Under the pieces are notes generated by a model. It did no database searches and had not been told where the DNA came from. It saw only the letters and a program-made list of their open reading frames with translations. Shown here in pieces: positions 1 to 11,400 of a DNA stretch of 64,000 bases. Source of the DNA: Sipunculus nudus (taxonomy: Eukaryota; Annelida; Sipuncula; Golfingiida; Sipunculidae). The position numbers and the translations under genes were made by a program. How positions within the stretch are numbered: position 1 is the stretch's first letter; every line of letters begins with the position of its first letter. The DNA lies in assembly GCA_026874595.1 (NCBI GenBank), contig CM049307.1, positions 61,660,370 to 61,724,369 of the forward strand. Reading direction: 5' to 3'.

Positions 1-244
1 TATTGAGGGAAATATGTTATAAAATGAATGACAGAATAATCTCAAAGAAGTTATGTCCAAATTTCTGCTTTTTCCTTGTAGAGAGTGAGGTAGATGAATT
101 CGGAAATTAGTGATGGTATCTCGATGAAGAAAAATATTCTAGGTCATATCTAGAAAATTATGACTCTTTCACAGACATTCTAACAAAACTCTAGATGCAG
201 ACATGATCAAAGCAACAATGAAACTATTTATTTAAGATGCAAAA
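1..244. other. Intergenic, nothing recognised
   Basis: AT-rich sequence without a supported gene or repeat. Confidence 0.5.
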
Positions 245-600
245 CAGGTAAGTAATTAATCTGGGGGTCAATATAGGGAGGATTCGGACTATATCCCCCG
301 CCCGTCTTGAGCAAGTGGGATGATCAATGTAATCATCCCCACCCCCCTGAAATTCAGATAATAATATTTATATATTGGAAATGAAATATATTGATAATTA
401 GAATTATAGAATTTCGTTCCATTTATGAGTTTACTATGAAATATTAGATATCTAAACCTGGTTTAGATACCAGGGTTTAGATACTGGAAACATAATAACC
501 TTACTTTTTAAAATCTCAACTTAATTAAACTTTATGTGAAAAGTGCCATACAGACGCTAAAAGGTAGGTATATATATATGTGTGTGTATGTGTGTATAAG
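245..600. repeat. Dispersed repeat, copy A (partner at 40530-40900)
   Basis: This stretch and 40530-40900 align by eye over about 350 bases. Both have a C-rich block near the start, then a shared stretch containing 'attaataattagaat'-like sequence, then 'actggaaacataat', then 'gtgccata...gacgctaa', and both end in a TA/TG microsatellite. Copy A lies in the 3' flank of the first MIEF-like gene; copy B lies just outside the 9.5-kb transposon. No coding potential is seen, so it is probably a short non-autonomous element of unknown class. Confidence 0.6.
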
Positions 601-746
601 TTCATTTTACAGATAACAGTTATCGCATCATTAATGAAAGAGGGTACATGTATATACATATGTGAACAAACGTCAGAGCTCCATGAGCTCCATTTGATCT
701 TTTTGATAACTAAAAAATCCTTCAGATTCTCTTAGATAAATCACAA

Positions 747-2234
747 TTATCTGTACGTGCATGGGATTTTCAAGAGTTTTTTAAAGGTTTCTTCCAAAGA
801 TTCCCTTTCTAAGAACTTAACCGCATGCATCCGTGCCGAAGCGGAAAGGTCAGAAAGAACGTTGATGTTTGGATCAAAGTAATGTGGCAAATAACCCGCT
901 TCCAGATACATTACCAAATATTTTACAAGAAGGATGAAGTGGAATGACAAACATTCTTCTGTCCAAAAACCGCGTTCTTTATTCACCACATGCAGCCATG
1001 CCGTTTTCAACATGTAAGAACTCAACATGCCAAGCTCTGCATGGCGGTACACTCGCACGGCTTTCAAAATCTTCAGGCATTTTATTTTACAGTCGCCATG
1101 AGCAGAAATTTTAGAGACCTCTCCCGCCTCCATATTAGAATATGAAACCCTCCAGAGTAAAGCATGTTCTTTTGAAAAACGAGTCGAGGGGTGTGGTTTG
1201 GCTACTAGCACTGTGTCATCAAACTTATACGCAAACACGAAGTCGATTGATAATTGTTTTATTTGGCCTTCAGAAATATAATCCACTTCAAGCATCACCG
1301 AGGGTCCTTGTTCCTTACGTCTTATTTTATATTTGTTAAAACACTGGAAAGCACGATCCATCTGACTTTTGAAAGAAGTGCGTGCCTCATCAGGTGAAAG
1401 GTATTCTTCCGCAATGCATTCGGAGACTGGATCTCTCCACCTTGACGCTGTCAATGCTGATTGGGGTTCTATCATAAGTTGACGACGAACCCGATAGAAA
1501 CCAGCAGCGTCAGAGAGATCTGAAGGTGTCTCCAAGTAATACGTATAGCTACGTGAAAGGAAGTTTTCTTTTGCATCCAGAACAACCATGACATCAAATT
1601 CATCAAGACTCACGACCTTCAGGCCTTCCGATACGCTACCTGTGTTCCAAAACTCGATCGCTTTGTCGTATTGTTTCAAAACTGCCCTGAAGTGGCCCAC
1701 TACATCTCTGGCTACCAGCATTGGTGACTTTTCCTCCCCAGGGGAAATATCCACGTGGTTGTTATAATATTTCTGAAGTCTTAAATTAAGACTATTGATC
1801 TTTGAACTTGAAAAAGAAACAATTTTATCATGCTTACTGTCATCACAGGATTTAAAATCTTCTGGAGATTTTGCAGAATCACTCCAGAAGTCTGTGTAAT
1901 ATTCATACTGCAGGCTGTCGTAATTAAAGAGATATTTATAGTAGTGTGAAAAACTATTATCGGTGCTTTGAGGAACAATGTTTTCTGACAAAAAATGCGG
2001 TCTCATCAGCTTTACCGGTTTTTTTTCTTCGATTTGATGGCTTCCTTTGAAGAGAGTAATTTGATTGTACAAAGTTGTGACCAGGAGAGATATAAATATG
2101 TATGTTCTATAGGCTAAGAAGGTGAACAACTTGCACAGTTGATAAATCAGAAATACTGCAGTACACAGGACGGCTGCAGCAATCAACCAGTCATCACGCA
2201 TGTCGCGCATTCCTTCGTATCCACCCGAAATCAT
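747..2234 (-). CDS. MIEF/MID51-like membrane-anchored Mab-21 nucleotidyltransferase, copy 1
   Basis: Intact 495-residue ORF. A hydrophobic segment at about residues 16-58 (possibly two passes) is followed by a divergent linker to about 145 and then a Mab-21 nucleotidyltransferase core. Catalytic signature: G199-S200, then E212-F-D214; the third acid is D331 in SIDFV. Further motifs are FYRVRR (247-251), EYLSP (277-281), VLVAKPH (342-348), LWRVSYS (360-366), CLKILKA (386-392) and YLEAGYLP (443-450). This order matches MIEF1/MIEF2 (MID51/MID49), the outer-membrane DRP1 receptors. Those proteins are non-catalytic in vertebrates, whereas here all three acids are present, so enzymatic activity like that of cGAS-like receptors is possible (inference). 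The ATG is favoured because a TTTCCAG acceptor ends one base before it. The linker is longer than in the other copies. Alternative name: cGLR. Substrate and membrane are unknown. Confidence 0.85.
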   Translation of the reverse strand: MISGGYEGMRDMRDDWLIAAAVLCTAVFLIYQLCKLFTFLAYRTYIFISLLVTTLYNQITLFKGSHQIEEKKPVKLMRPHFLSENIVPQSTDNSFSHYYKYLFNYDSLQYEYYTDFWSDSAKSPEDFKSCDDSKHDKIVSFSSSKINSLNLRLQKYYNNHVDISPGEEKSPMLVARDVVGHFRAVLKQYDKAIEFWNTGSVSEGLKVVSLDEFDVMVVLDAKENFLSRSYTYYLETPSDLSDAAGFYRVRRQLMIEPQSALTASRWRDPVSECIAEEYLSPDEARTSFKSQMDRAFQCFNKYKIRRKEQGPSVMLEVDYISEGQIKQLSIDFVFAYKFDDTVLVAKPHPSTRFSKEHALLWRVSYSNMEAGEVSKISAHGDCKIKCLKILKAVRVYRHAELGMLSSYMLKTAWLHVVNKERGFWTEECLSFHFILLVKYLVMYLEAGYLPHYFDPNINVLSDLSASARMHAVKFLERESLEETFKKLLKIPCTYR

Positions 2235-2235
2235 C

Positions 2236-2237
2236 CT
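2236..2237 (-). other. Splice acceptor upstream of copy 1 start
   Basis: On the minus strand TATATTTCCAG ends here and is followed by G-ATG. Copy 3 and the 49-51 kb pseudogene have the same arrangement: acceptor, one base, ATG. This indicates a 5'UTR intron and a non-coding first exon further upstream, which I could not locate. Confidence 0.65.
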
Positions 2238-2789
2238 GGAAATATATAATTAAGTAGGTAGATATGTTGACAAGCACATTTTAGAGCACGCTAAAAGCTA
2301 ACCATTCTGAGGATTTTATAAGGTCGTGGAACACTTCTAAAATTTCTCAATTTTAAGTGCAAATTGACATATGTGTTTAGGAAAATATGGATTTAACATC
2401 CGTATGTTAAAAGTTATACATTTTATTTCCTTAAAGACTGTTAAGGACAACAAGTGAGTGGTATAAAATATACATCTTTCAAAACCTAGAACGGTGCTTT
2501 TCATTTTTATGTACTGATTGAATTTTCATATACGGCTTAAAGTTGAAATTTTTAATGTGTGTTAATAAAAGTCAAAAGTAACTGTTAAAAGAAAAAGAAA
2601 CCAAATAGATTAGATACAATGAATTTGTTTTTGCAACTGTGAAAACAGCTGTATGTAAATAAATTGGTACAATGTCAAATTCAAATGTTAAATTTCATGA
2701 AAAAATATTGAGTTGACGAAGAAGACAGATCAAAAAGTGTAATGGGAAGGAAGACAAAAAATCACACTATCAATATATTGTCTTGTAAT
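2238..2789. other. Intergenic or 5' intron of copy 1
   Basis: AT-rich, with no supported gene. It probably includes intron sequence of the minus-strand gene that starts at 2234. Confidence 0.5.
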
Positions 2790-3830
2790 TTAATAATCTC
2801 AATTATCCCGAGTTCGAAAACTGGTGAACTTATCCTTATTTTCAAAGTCTGTCGATATGTAATTGTTTTGTTAACCCCATAACTTTTGTAAGTTTTTGCA
2901 CATTTTGTCCTAATACGACTTGTTTCAACCATGTGACCATTTTCCAGGCTCTATAGGGTCAAATAAGCCGAAATATAGTTCATCGTTTCTTGTGAACGTG
3001 ATAACTTACGAAGTGTTGCATATTTTTATCTCAGATTCCGCACACAAATTGTTTCCACCGAGTTCCTGAAAGAGTTTTCGTTCGGGTGATCTTGACCTTC
3101 ATGTTCAAAGTAAAATCTGCGCAATTTTAAGATTATTGTGGCCCCTAACTTTCGGAGTTCTTAAGATATATTCTTCAAATTTTACACACCAGTTTCCTGT
3201 CGTGTTCTCTCAGGAGGTTGCAATTTTGTTACCTTGGCTTGATTTTCAAGGTCAAATCTACCAAATGTAAAATTATCAACAACCCAATAATTTTGGAAGA
3301 ATTACACATTTTGACACCAGAAGCAGAACCATCTACCGTAACCTCTTTCAAGGGTTAAATAAATTTTTACGCCCTTGAACCCCTTTTTTCGGAACCGGGG
3401 ACCTATTTTAGGCTTTGTCATTAGTCCTCATAGGTTGGACCCCTCCTTTTCCTAAATCCAGGATCCGCAGCTGGACACAACTTGTTTTAACCAGGTTACT
3501 GGAAGAGTTAGAAAATTGTTGATCTTGGTCAAGATGTTGAAGGTCTTTTCCGCCGAAATGTAAAAGTTTTATAAAACGATTAACTTGTGAAATATTGCAT
3601 ATTTTCTCCTTAGTAAAGGTTACTTTGAATTTGAACATCAATGTCATATCTGCCGGATTCTAGGATTATTGATTTTCAAGGTCAAATATACCGAAACCTA
3701 GTCCTGTCCTCATAGAATGTTTGTTTCCCCTATAACATAATAAGTACCGTATATTTTCTCTTCTAATTTCCCACAAAAAAATTCATTCCATCACATTCTT
3801 AAGAAGTTTGAAAACTTGTGACCTCACATT
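2790..3830. repeat. Degenerate tandem repeat, unit about 150-190 bp
   Basis: Phrases recur at irregular 150-190 bp spacing: 'gattttcaaggtcaaat' near 3242 and 3672, a related 'cttcatgttcaaagtaaaat' near 3097, and variants of 'aacttttgtaag...ttgcacattttgt' and 'gttactggaagagtt'. The copies are highly diverged. Short ORFs here are shadows. Element class not recognised. Confidence 0.45.
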
Positions 3831-3844
3831 TTGGGATGACTCAT

Positions 3845-3858
3845 GGGGGGGGGGGGGG
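3845..3858. repeat. Poly-G tract
   Basis: Uninterrupted G run of about 14 bases, prone to length error in assembly. Confidence 0.7.
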
Positions 3859-4490
3859 AATAGTATCTATTTTTGCTCCTGCAAAACAAAGTCATTCTAG
3901 TAATTCTATGGTTATCGGTAAGAATGGTAAAAATACCACTAACACTTTAATTTTGTATCTTACACGCTATATCACAATCATTTGCCTATATGCAACAAAG
4001 TTTCAGTTTGAATGACAGGGAGAGATTCTGTGGGTGAGTATAATAATCCATATGCATTGAGTCTATATAAAAGTGAAACATATATCAACTGGCTCACACA
4101 AATATATACTTCGGAATCAATTCATTATCGCAGTTTGGACCTCGGCCTTCTTGGACATATTGCCATTGAACGTGTTGATATATATTAGTGTTCACACCAT
4201 GTAGTCATATTAATTACTGCGATCATGTGAATACTTGCTGGCTGCTGTCTTGACATGTACAGCATCATCAAACCATGTGCCGCTTCAAAAAAACCAAATC
4301 ATAGTTCCCTGTACCATATACCGTATGCTTCCGCAGACTTACCTGACGCTGACTATGAGGCCCTTACAGCCTGTATCGTGCTCTGACCTTCTAAGTTTAC
4401 CTTTGTCACGATATGATACTCTCCAACCGGGTTGCCTGTTATCAGCAAAGCATTGATTGATATGCACTGAAGACCCATAAAATATCCATA

Positions 4491-4493
<3 letters not shown>

Positions 4494-4540
<47 letters not shown>
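4494..4540. repeat. (TA)n microsatellite
   Basis: About 23 TA units, next to the inverted repeat that begins at 4559. Confidence 0.9.
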
Positions 4541-4558
4541 ATATATATCAAATGTGAC

Positions 4559-4709
4559 AAAATCCGGAGTTAAATCCAGCATGGGTGTCGTCCTTACACA
4601 GACCAGGCAGACCGGTAAACAACACTGTTGTTTGTGTGGCAAAAACAATCCACTTTTGCTGGCCTGTGCAGGGACTACATCCATGCTGGATTTACCTCCG
4701 GATGCTAGG
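4559..4709. repeat. Foldback inverted repeat
   Basis: The left arm starts ATCCGGAGTTAAATCCAGCA and the right arm, read in reverse complement from about 4709, starts ATCCGGAGGTAAATCCAGCA. The arms stay similar for roughly 40 bases or more around a short centre. It looks like a small foldback element; the overlapping ORFs on both strands are a consequence of the symmetry. Confidence 0.7.
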
Positions 4710-4895
4710 GGGATTCTTTGCGCATACTTAACGATACTTCCGTTTTTCAAGATTCTTTGGAAAAAAATAGCATCCAGTAACAGCGTACTGTACTGGTTCA
4801 GAGCAGTAGCGGCACCTGGCATGTATTGGAGAGACTACAATAACACCGATTTTCTTCATTCATGTAGCCTACTAGTATACAAAAGGAAGCACTGA

Positions 4896-5094
4896 GTCAG
4901 CTTAACAGTGTATGCATAGATGTTTTAATATCTTTAATATAATCAATATGATATTAGTTATTGGCAGCTTGCAAATGAAAACATTTCAATGTTGATATGT
5001 TTTTGGAATATTTAGAATGTTAGACCAAGATATAGATATATTTAAACAATTCTTGGTCGAATTTTGATATGAACGTTATATCTTGTTTTCAAGT
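4896..5094. other. Intergenic, nothing recognised
   Basis: AT-rich, no supported feature. Confidence 0.5.
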
Positions 5095-5147
5095 AAATTT
5101 CCGTAGATGTGACAAAATTTTGGATTTTGTCACATCTACGGAAATTT
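5095..5147. repeat. Perfect 24-bp inverted repeat with 5-base loop
   Basis: Arms at 5095-5118 and 5124-5147 are exact reverse complements; the loop is TTTGG at 5119-5123. The motif TTTCCGTAGATC follows at once, repeating part of the arm. No gene is adjacent. It could be a transposon relic, a foldback or a hairpin-RNA source. Confidence 0.85.
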
Positions 5148-7161
5148 CCGTAGATCCTTCCTCTATTTTAAAGTACGAGTTCCAGGTCTGATGATGTACG
5201 ACCTGTACCCTGTTAACGGACGGAAGAGCATCAACAACGATTTGTTTTTTTTTTACGGTTATGAAGGCTAAACCTTGATTTTTCTGCCGTACATTAATAC
5301 ATATTAGCCGTACATGAAAACACGATTCAGTGGGCACTTAATTTATGTTGGACGGATGTAGGACCTACTCAGATATACTCTCTTATATCAGAGGGACAAA
5401 ATGACGTTAATAGTCGGTTTGTTTCACGAAATCGTCAGGCATCCATTTAGTAACTGCCTTTGCAAGAATTATTTCCAAAACCATTTTAACAATAGAATCA
5501 CATTTGTTTTAAGATTCGTCATCATGAGAGGATGTTCCCTATATATGTTCGGAATTGTGGGGAAACCAATATGGTTACCAGGCAGTCATCTTGAAATTCC
5601 TCTCGAGTTTTTATCTCCCGGGCAAAAAAAGAAATGGGTCTGACGTTTTTTTAATCGGTACCTGTGACGAAGGTAGGTCTGCTATAAAAAAATATCCGAT
5701 ATAGCCGTCCAGTAGACTTCTTGGAATTCCTTTCGCTTGCATTATCTCCAAACTCGCTCGAACTAACGCCTATTCCTCAAGAGGAAGTGCGGTGTCGTTA
5801 GAAAATAAATATGGCTGCCGGGAAACCATCTTAGGAACAGGGCATAGTGGGGCCCTGATTATGGACCTCTGACGACCAAATGATTTATATTTTCTATGTT
5901 AGAGTGCTCGTGCATCCAAAAATAAATTTGCATATTTAAAGTGTCACCATTGTTCAATTGCAAGATTAAAAGTCTGAAATGAAGATAACACTCTTGGCAT
6001 TGCACTTGAATTCCACATACATTCCGACACAAACACCTAGAACAGAGCAAGAGTAGTACAGAACCAACTATGAATTACAACATGGATGTTCATTTTGTTC
6101 GGTGAATCCGACACAACGTGACATGAAGGTTGATTTTGTCTACAGTTCATTATTCGGTTCTTTTGTCTTTTACGTTTTTTGAAGGACTTTAAACAGTTCA
6201 TGCCCAACTTTTCATAATCATTTCCCGTTTATATAGTACATAATGTATGGTGGGTCAGTCTTCAGGTTTTCTTTCAGCTGGAGTGAACATGTTTGGACTA
6301 TGTACTGCTGCGGGCAGAGTGTCAAGTCATATGGCCGGAGGCTACGTGACTAAGTGTGTATATGAGTGTGTGTGTTCGTTTGGGGAAGTTTCACCGTTCA
6401 GGCGTCACGTCAATCCAATGAATGTCTGCAGGTCTAAACAGGTCTTAAACTCCATGTTAACTTAAACAGCTAGCCAGCTTATGATTTAAGTCGTATTCTA
6501 TGATTAAAAAAGGACAATGCTATTATCTATAATATTTTATAATTGTGTTCTTGTTATTTTTTTTAATAATTATAACCCCGAAAGTTGCCATTATTCGTAA
6601 GCTTATATTATTTAAACATTATGTGTATAAATGTATAAAAACTCGTACACCTGAATCCCAAAACGCATTAATACCTTACTTTTTTTCATTTTACCACGTT
6701 TACTGATAAATAAATTCTGCATGAATCTGTACATGTATGTTAGTTTTACGCAAGAACAGTCCGCGCCAGGAATAAAATCCTTTTTGAAGGGATATACTTT
6801 GCATACATATATTATTTAATTAAGTAAAAGAAAGCAAATGTGGACGGAATCCCGAACACGTAGCGTGTACATGCCGACGATGGTACCTGTAAATGTTTTC
6901 ATTTCTATTGGAGCAATCCCAGAACATATAAATAACATATACGCTGCGGTCGGAAGTCAGGCCAAGTAGCATTCTGATCACAATGTATGCACCGACATAT
7001 GTACCTCCCGATATATGGGAGATGTTCAAATTAGTTAATTTGCAAGATAATTCATCAACAGGTTGTGTCAATGATTAACTATAAAGCTCCCAGTTAAGTT
7101 CCAACAACGACAAATCTTGTTTATAAAACTAGATGTGCACTGAAGGAGAGGTTCGACAGGG
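5148..7161. other. Intergenic
   Basis: No supported gene. Around 5560-5840 there are copies of an 'atggctgcc/atggttacc' motif that recurs near 27330-27810. The remainder is unremarkable AT-rich sequence. Confidence 0.45.
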
Positions 7162-8233
7162 CTACTTGGATCGGACCGTCAGGATATTTTCAAATGTCCC
7201 TTTTCTTATTTCCTTGTACAGGTAATCCCATGCGTGTAAGAGCTCTGACTCAGAAACATACACACAAGGAAAAAGGTCGACGCTGGGGTGGAAATAGTGT
7301 GGCAAACGGCGAGTACCTAGGTATTCTTTAAGTTGTTTCAGGAGACCGATAAAGCACTCAGACAAGGTTTCCTCTTTCATATCTTTTTGTTTCCCATTAA
7401 CCAAGTGAAGCCAAACTGTCTTCAGTGTGTAGGAACTCAGCATGCCAAAATCTGCGGGACGGTAAACTCGAATAGCTTTCAAAATCTTCAGAGAGTTCAC
7501 CTTATCTTCTTATTTGATATGCAATTCCAAGGACTTCATATTTCTCCTCTGGAGAATATGAAACCCTCCAGAGACGTTCATATTCTTTTGCATGATGGGC
7601 TGATGAGAGTTTAGGGTGAGGTTTCGCCACTAATGCTCTCTTGCCGAATTTGTATGCAGGCACGAAGTTGATGAATAAGCGTTTTGTTTGACCTTCAGAA
7701 GTGTAAGTCACTTCAAGCGTCACCGATGGTCCCCGTTCCTTACGGCGTATTTCACATTTACTGAAACCCATGAAGACATGATCTATCATACTTTTGGAAG
7801 ATCTCCGTACCAGTTCCGGAGACAGATACCCGTCGACATTGCACTCTCTGGCGGGGCATAACCATTTTCGTGCTGTGCGACCCGACTCTGGGGGAAAAAA
7901 AGCGCAACTTCAAAGAAACCGGAAGTGTAAGGGAGATCACGTGGTTCCCTTACAATACAATGGCAACCATTCATAACTTCCCCTGTCGGATCAAGAACCA
8001 CCATGACATCAAATTCGTCAGAACTAATAACTTTAAGGCCTTCTGCTGTGCTGCCCGTGTCACAGAATTCAACTCGTGGTGCGTATTTGTCACGTAGGAT
8101 CTAACATGTTTTTTTACATTATCAGCAACTCGTTTTTCGGTTCTTATTTCAAAGTCGGGAATATCAAAGTAATTATGATAATAATACTCCAGCCTGCCAT
8201 CAAGAGTTTGCTTGCCAAGTTTTTTTAATAAAA
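7162..8233 (-). pseudogene. MIEF-like Mab-21 nucleotidyltransferase pseudogene, copy 2
   Basis: The three frames together cover almost the whole nucleotidyltransferase core. From high to low coordinate they hold YYYHNYFDIP and KRVADNVKKHV; GSTAEGLKVISSDEFDVMVV; GYLSPELVRRS; RRKERGPSVTLEV; ALVAKPHP; LWRVSYS; SLKILKAI; and LSSYTLKT. Frame changes occur near 8085, near 7900 and at about 7501, so no complete product can be made. The E-x-D pair is kept, but the third catalytic Asp is Asn (FINFV). The N-terminal anchor is not recognisable. It lies between copies 1 and 3 in the same orientation and is a dead tandem paralogue. Confidence 0.85.
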
Positions 8234-8239
8234 CGACTT

Positions 8240-8998
8240 GGGGGGGGGGGCGTCCATAACATTCTAAGTGTACATTACTTTTGAGATTTCCGAAGGTTTT
8301 TATTATCCGTGTTCCGCCTAAATATTGTCAGCGCTCTCGATTTCCACATTTTAAACTTTTTAAATATCATTATAAATCTTTTCAAAAATAAACTCGTATG
8401 AAAATCGTATGAAAACTGTATGAAAACTATATACCCAGACATTATACTTATAGTTCTTTTGTTTTGTAACCAAATATATATCTCCCGTCTTTTCTTTTTA
8501 TTTCTAATACGTTAAAGTTGGCAATAGAGAATTTTAACACAGGTCGGTTTTCTTAAGAAAAACAAAATAGATAAAAACTGATCTCCCTTTTTTACAGCAT
8601 CTAAATAATTTTTAATATGCCCGTGTAATTAATTTAAGATACAGAAGGATCTCTTTTTCCCCGTTATAGACACTGCCTATTCCATTGTCAATGTTCATGA
8701 GGTACAACAGAAGATAACAAAATGGAGGCATGTAAATACCTGAATGAATTTAACAAAATAATAATAAAGATAAATGAAAAGAATATGTGTATAAGTGATA
8801 TAAGAATGCGCCTTTCGGGCGGACAGATCGGTAAATTATCCTGAATATTCGCGAAATTCTGAAAAGAAGGATTAATTGAATGAGAAAAATCAATCTTATT
8901 ACTGCTGCAAAATCAAGGTTCAGATCGAAAAACTCAATCTGAAAGAAGCCGAAAAGAATATATGAAAGAGAGACAGGACGACCGGCTCCTTCCATTTT
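8240..8998. other. Intergenic, nothing recognised
   Basis: AT-rich sequence with a G10 run near 8240. No supported gene. Confidence 0.5.
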
Positions 8999-9782
8999 AG
9001 CTCAGCCGACTGTAAATCATCTGAGCTATAGCGATCAACCTTTGTCCTTCGTCCGCCGGGCCGTCTGTCCGTTTACAGGGCACAAATCGTAACCGTTAGA
9101 CCTACAAACATCTAACTGTTTATCCAGGGAAATCCTAGGCAAATCCCCTTAGGTCATGATGACCTTTATTTTGTGACCTACGGGCCGAAAACATGATTTT
9201 GAGCACCCAGACTGTCGGGGCACAAATTGTATCCATATGTCCTAGGATCCTCTAACGTTACATTTAGGGAATTCCTAGGTACATGTACTTAAAAACCTGA
9301 AATTGGGTCACTGTGACCTGTATTCTGCGACCTATAGGAAAAAGATTTCATATAAGCACCCTGACTGTCAGAAGGGCACAAATCCTATCTGCCAGACCTA
9401 AAATCTTCTAACGCTACATCCTGGGAAGATCTAGGCAAATCTTTCTGGAAACCTGAAATTATGTCATGGTTACCCATATCCTGTGACCTGTGGCAGAAAA
9501 AATTGTTTTGAGCATCCTGATAGTCAGACGTGGCACAAATTGTATCTATTAGGCCTAGAATCTTCTGAAGTATTATTCTGTGACAACCAGGGCTAATGTG
9601 ATTGGAAACCTGAAATTAGGTCATCTTGACCAATATTCTTTGACCTATAGGAAAAGTATGTCATATGAGCAACATGAATGACAGATAGGCACAAATCGTG
9701 TATGTTAAGCCCAGAATCTTCTAAAGCATCAGCTAGGGAGGTTATAGGCAAATCTTTTTGGAAACCAGAAATTAAGTCATGG
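8999..9782. repeat. ~157-bp tandem repeat array (first part)
   Basis: It starts with a lead-in, TAGCTCAGCCGACTGTAAAT, that recurs in diverged form at 25352, 34541 and about 37812. Copies of a unit follow, containing GGGCACAAATTGTATCC, a 'tctaacgtta catccaggga' phrase, 'ggaaacctgaaattaggtca' and 'cctatattctg'. The GCACAAAT landmark falls near 9078, 9217, 9373, 9530 and 9687, a period of about 157. The lead-in plus core-array layout resembles bivalve Helitron-like/Pearl elements, but the assignment is only by architecture. Confidence 0.75.
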
Positions 9783-10721
9783 TGTAAAGTAATAAGTCAT
9801 AGTGTTATATTCATAAAGTTACTACTAAGTAACAATAAGGTATCCCTTAATTATGTTGAGTATGAATATCTTATTATTCACTGGAACAGTATGTTATATT
9901 CATAAAGTACTATCATTAACAATAAGGTATCACTTAATGATGTTGAGTATGATATTTTATTAGTCACAGGAATAGTCAGGTCAATAGTGCTAACCAGGTA
10001 GTATATAGGTTTTAATTATTGTTACATATTTAAAGGTTAACATGTCACTGCATTACATATATATTATTGTAATATAGTTCTTAAATAATTATACAAAGTA
10101 AGAATGGTGTGGACAGATATAGTCATTTTATTCATCAGAATCAGCACATGGGCCAGAGCTCTAGTTGCCAGTTAGGAGTGGCCCCTTCACATAGTTATGT
10201 AATGTCACTGGAGGTGTCAAGGTCCACAGGGGGCAAAGAGCCAGTAGTGTCCTGTACCTGGTAGGGATTAGCTTGCACACCTGCATCTAGTAGATAAGGG
10301 GAGACACCTTATAGATTATAGTTAAGCCGTATTAAGGCATCAAGGTAATGTTTGTATTGCATCTGGGATTTCTGCAGCCTGTCATATTGACTTAATGAAT
10401 TGTTGTTATTAATGGTACAGCAGCGGCCTATGTATCCTATACCCTTATTTGTATAAATCCCTCAGTAATAAGATGCTGTCCATTAGATGGGTAACCCCGC
10501 CTTAGTAAGCCCTGATTGGCCAAAGGATAAATCTGTAGCTATAATGTTAAAGTGAGGAAAAGCATCAGTCAGTTGTATCTGGGTAGTGAAGCTGAGCGCA
10601 CGCCAGCCTCCTGCTGTAATATACAATAAAGTTAATTGTGATTTACACTACTTGCCGTGTGAGACCACTGCTTGTGCGCCAACTGGTGTGTTTTGGAGAG
10701 TGAACGTGAGAGACCCCTTCA
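9783..10721 (+). mobile_element. Solo LTR (939 bp) inserted in the tandem array
   Basis: It begins TGTAAAG and ends CCCTTCA (TG...CA), with ATGG at 9779-9782 and again at 10722-10725 as target duplication. The 157-bp repeat unit is interrupted exactly here and resumes with GGCAATATTCGCTGCG. An AATAAA near 10624 followed by a GC-richer stretch fits an R/U5 border on the plus strand. No internal domain remains, so this is a recombined solo LTR, probably of Ty3/Gypsy type. It contains a short internal duplication (TTATATTCATAAAG at about 9805 and 9895). Confidence 0.75.
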
Positions 10722-10725
10722 ATGG

Positions 10726-11400
10726 TGCACAGGCAATATTCGCTGCGCTATGAGCCAAAAAATATGAATGTGAGCACCCTTTCAGACAAGGTGCAAATGG
10801 TTTCTATTTTCCTTGTAACCTTCTATTGTAAAGTCTAGAGAGGTCGTTAGCAAGTCTCCTTTGAATCCTTACTTAATTCCTAACTTAATTCTTATAATAT
10901 AGTCATATAGGGCACAAATTGTAACCTAAAGCCCTAAAATCTTCCAACACAACATGCAGGGATATCTTGACAAATCCCACTGGACACCTGCACGTGACAG
11001 GCCAAAAAACATGATTTGATCACCTTTAACGTCAGATGGGTACTAATTGAATGCATTAGGACCAGGTCCTGGGCAAATCAAATTTCAAATTTAAAATGTG
11101 TCATGGTGACCTAATTCTGCAAGCTACTGGTCAGACGGGCACGGATTTTATCCATTAGCCCTAGACTTTTCTTACATAACATTCATGGAGATCCTTGGCA
11201 AATCTCCTTGGAAACCTGAATTGGGTCACGGTGCCATATATCCTGCGAGATATGGACCAGAAACATGATTTTGAGCAGCAAGATAGACAGGGTACAAATT
11301 GTATACTTTTTCCTTGTAGCCTTCTATTGTGAAATCCAGGGGGCGGGGGGTTTCTTGGCAAGTCCCTTTGAATCCTGAAATTTTTATTTTCCGTCCATTT
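10726..11400. repeat. ~157-bp tandem repeat array (second part)
   Basis: Continuation of the array begun at 8999, with GCACAAATT-like landmarks near 10909, 11037 (diverged), 11136 and 11290. Spacing is more irregular than in the first part. Confidence 0.65.

Noticed and set aside
4339-4895. Overlapping ORFs on both strands
   Set aside because: They are explained by a TA microsatellite and a foldback inverted repeat; no domain or splice signal.
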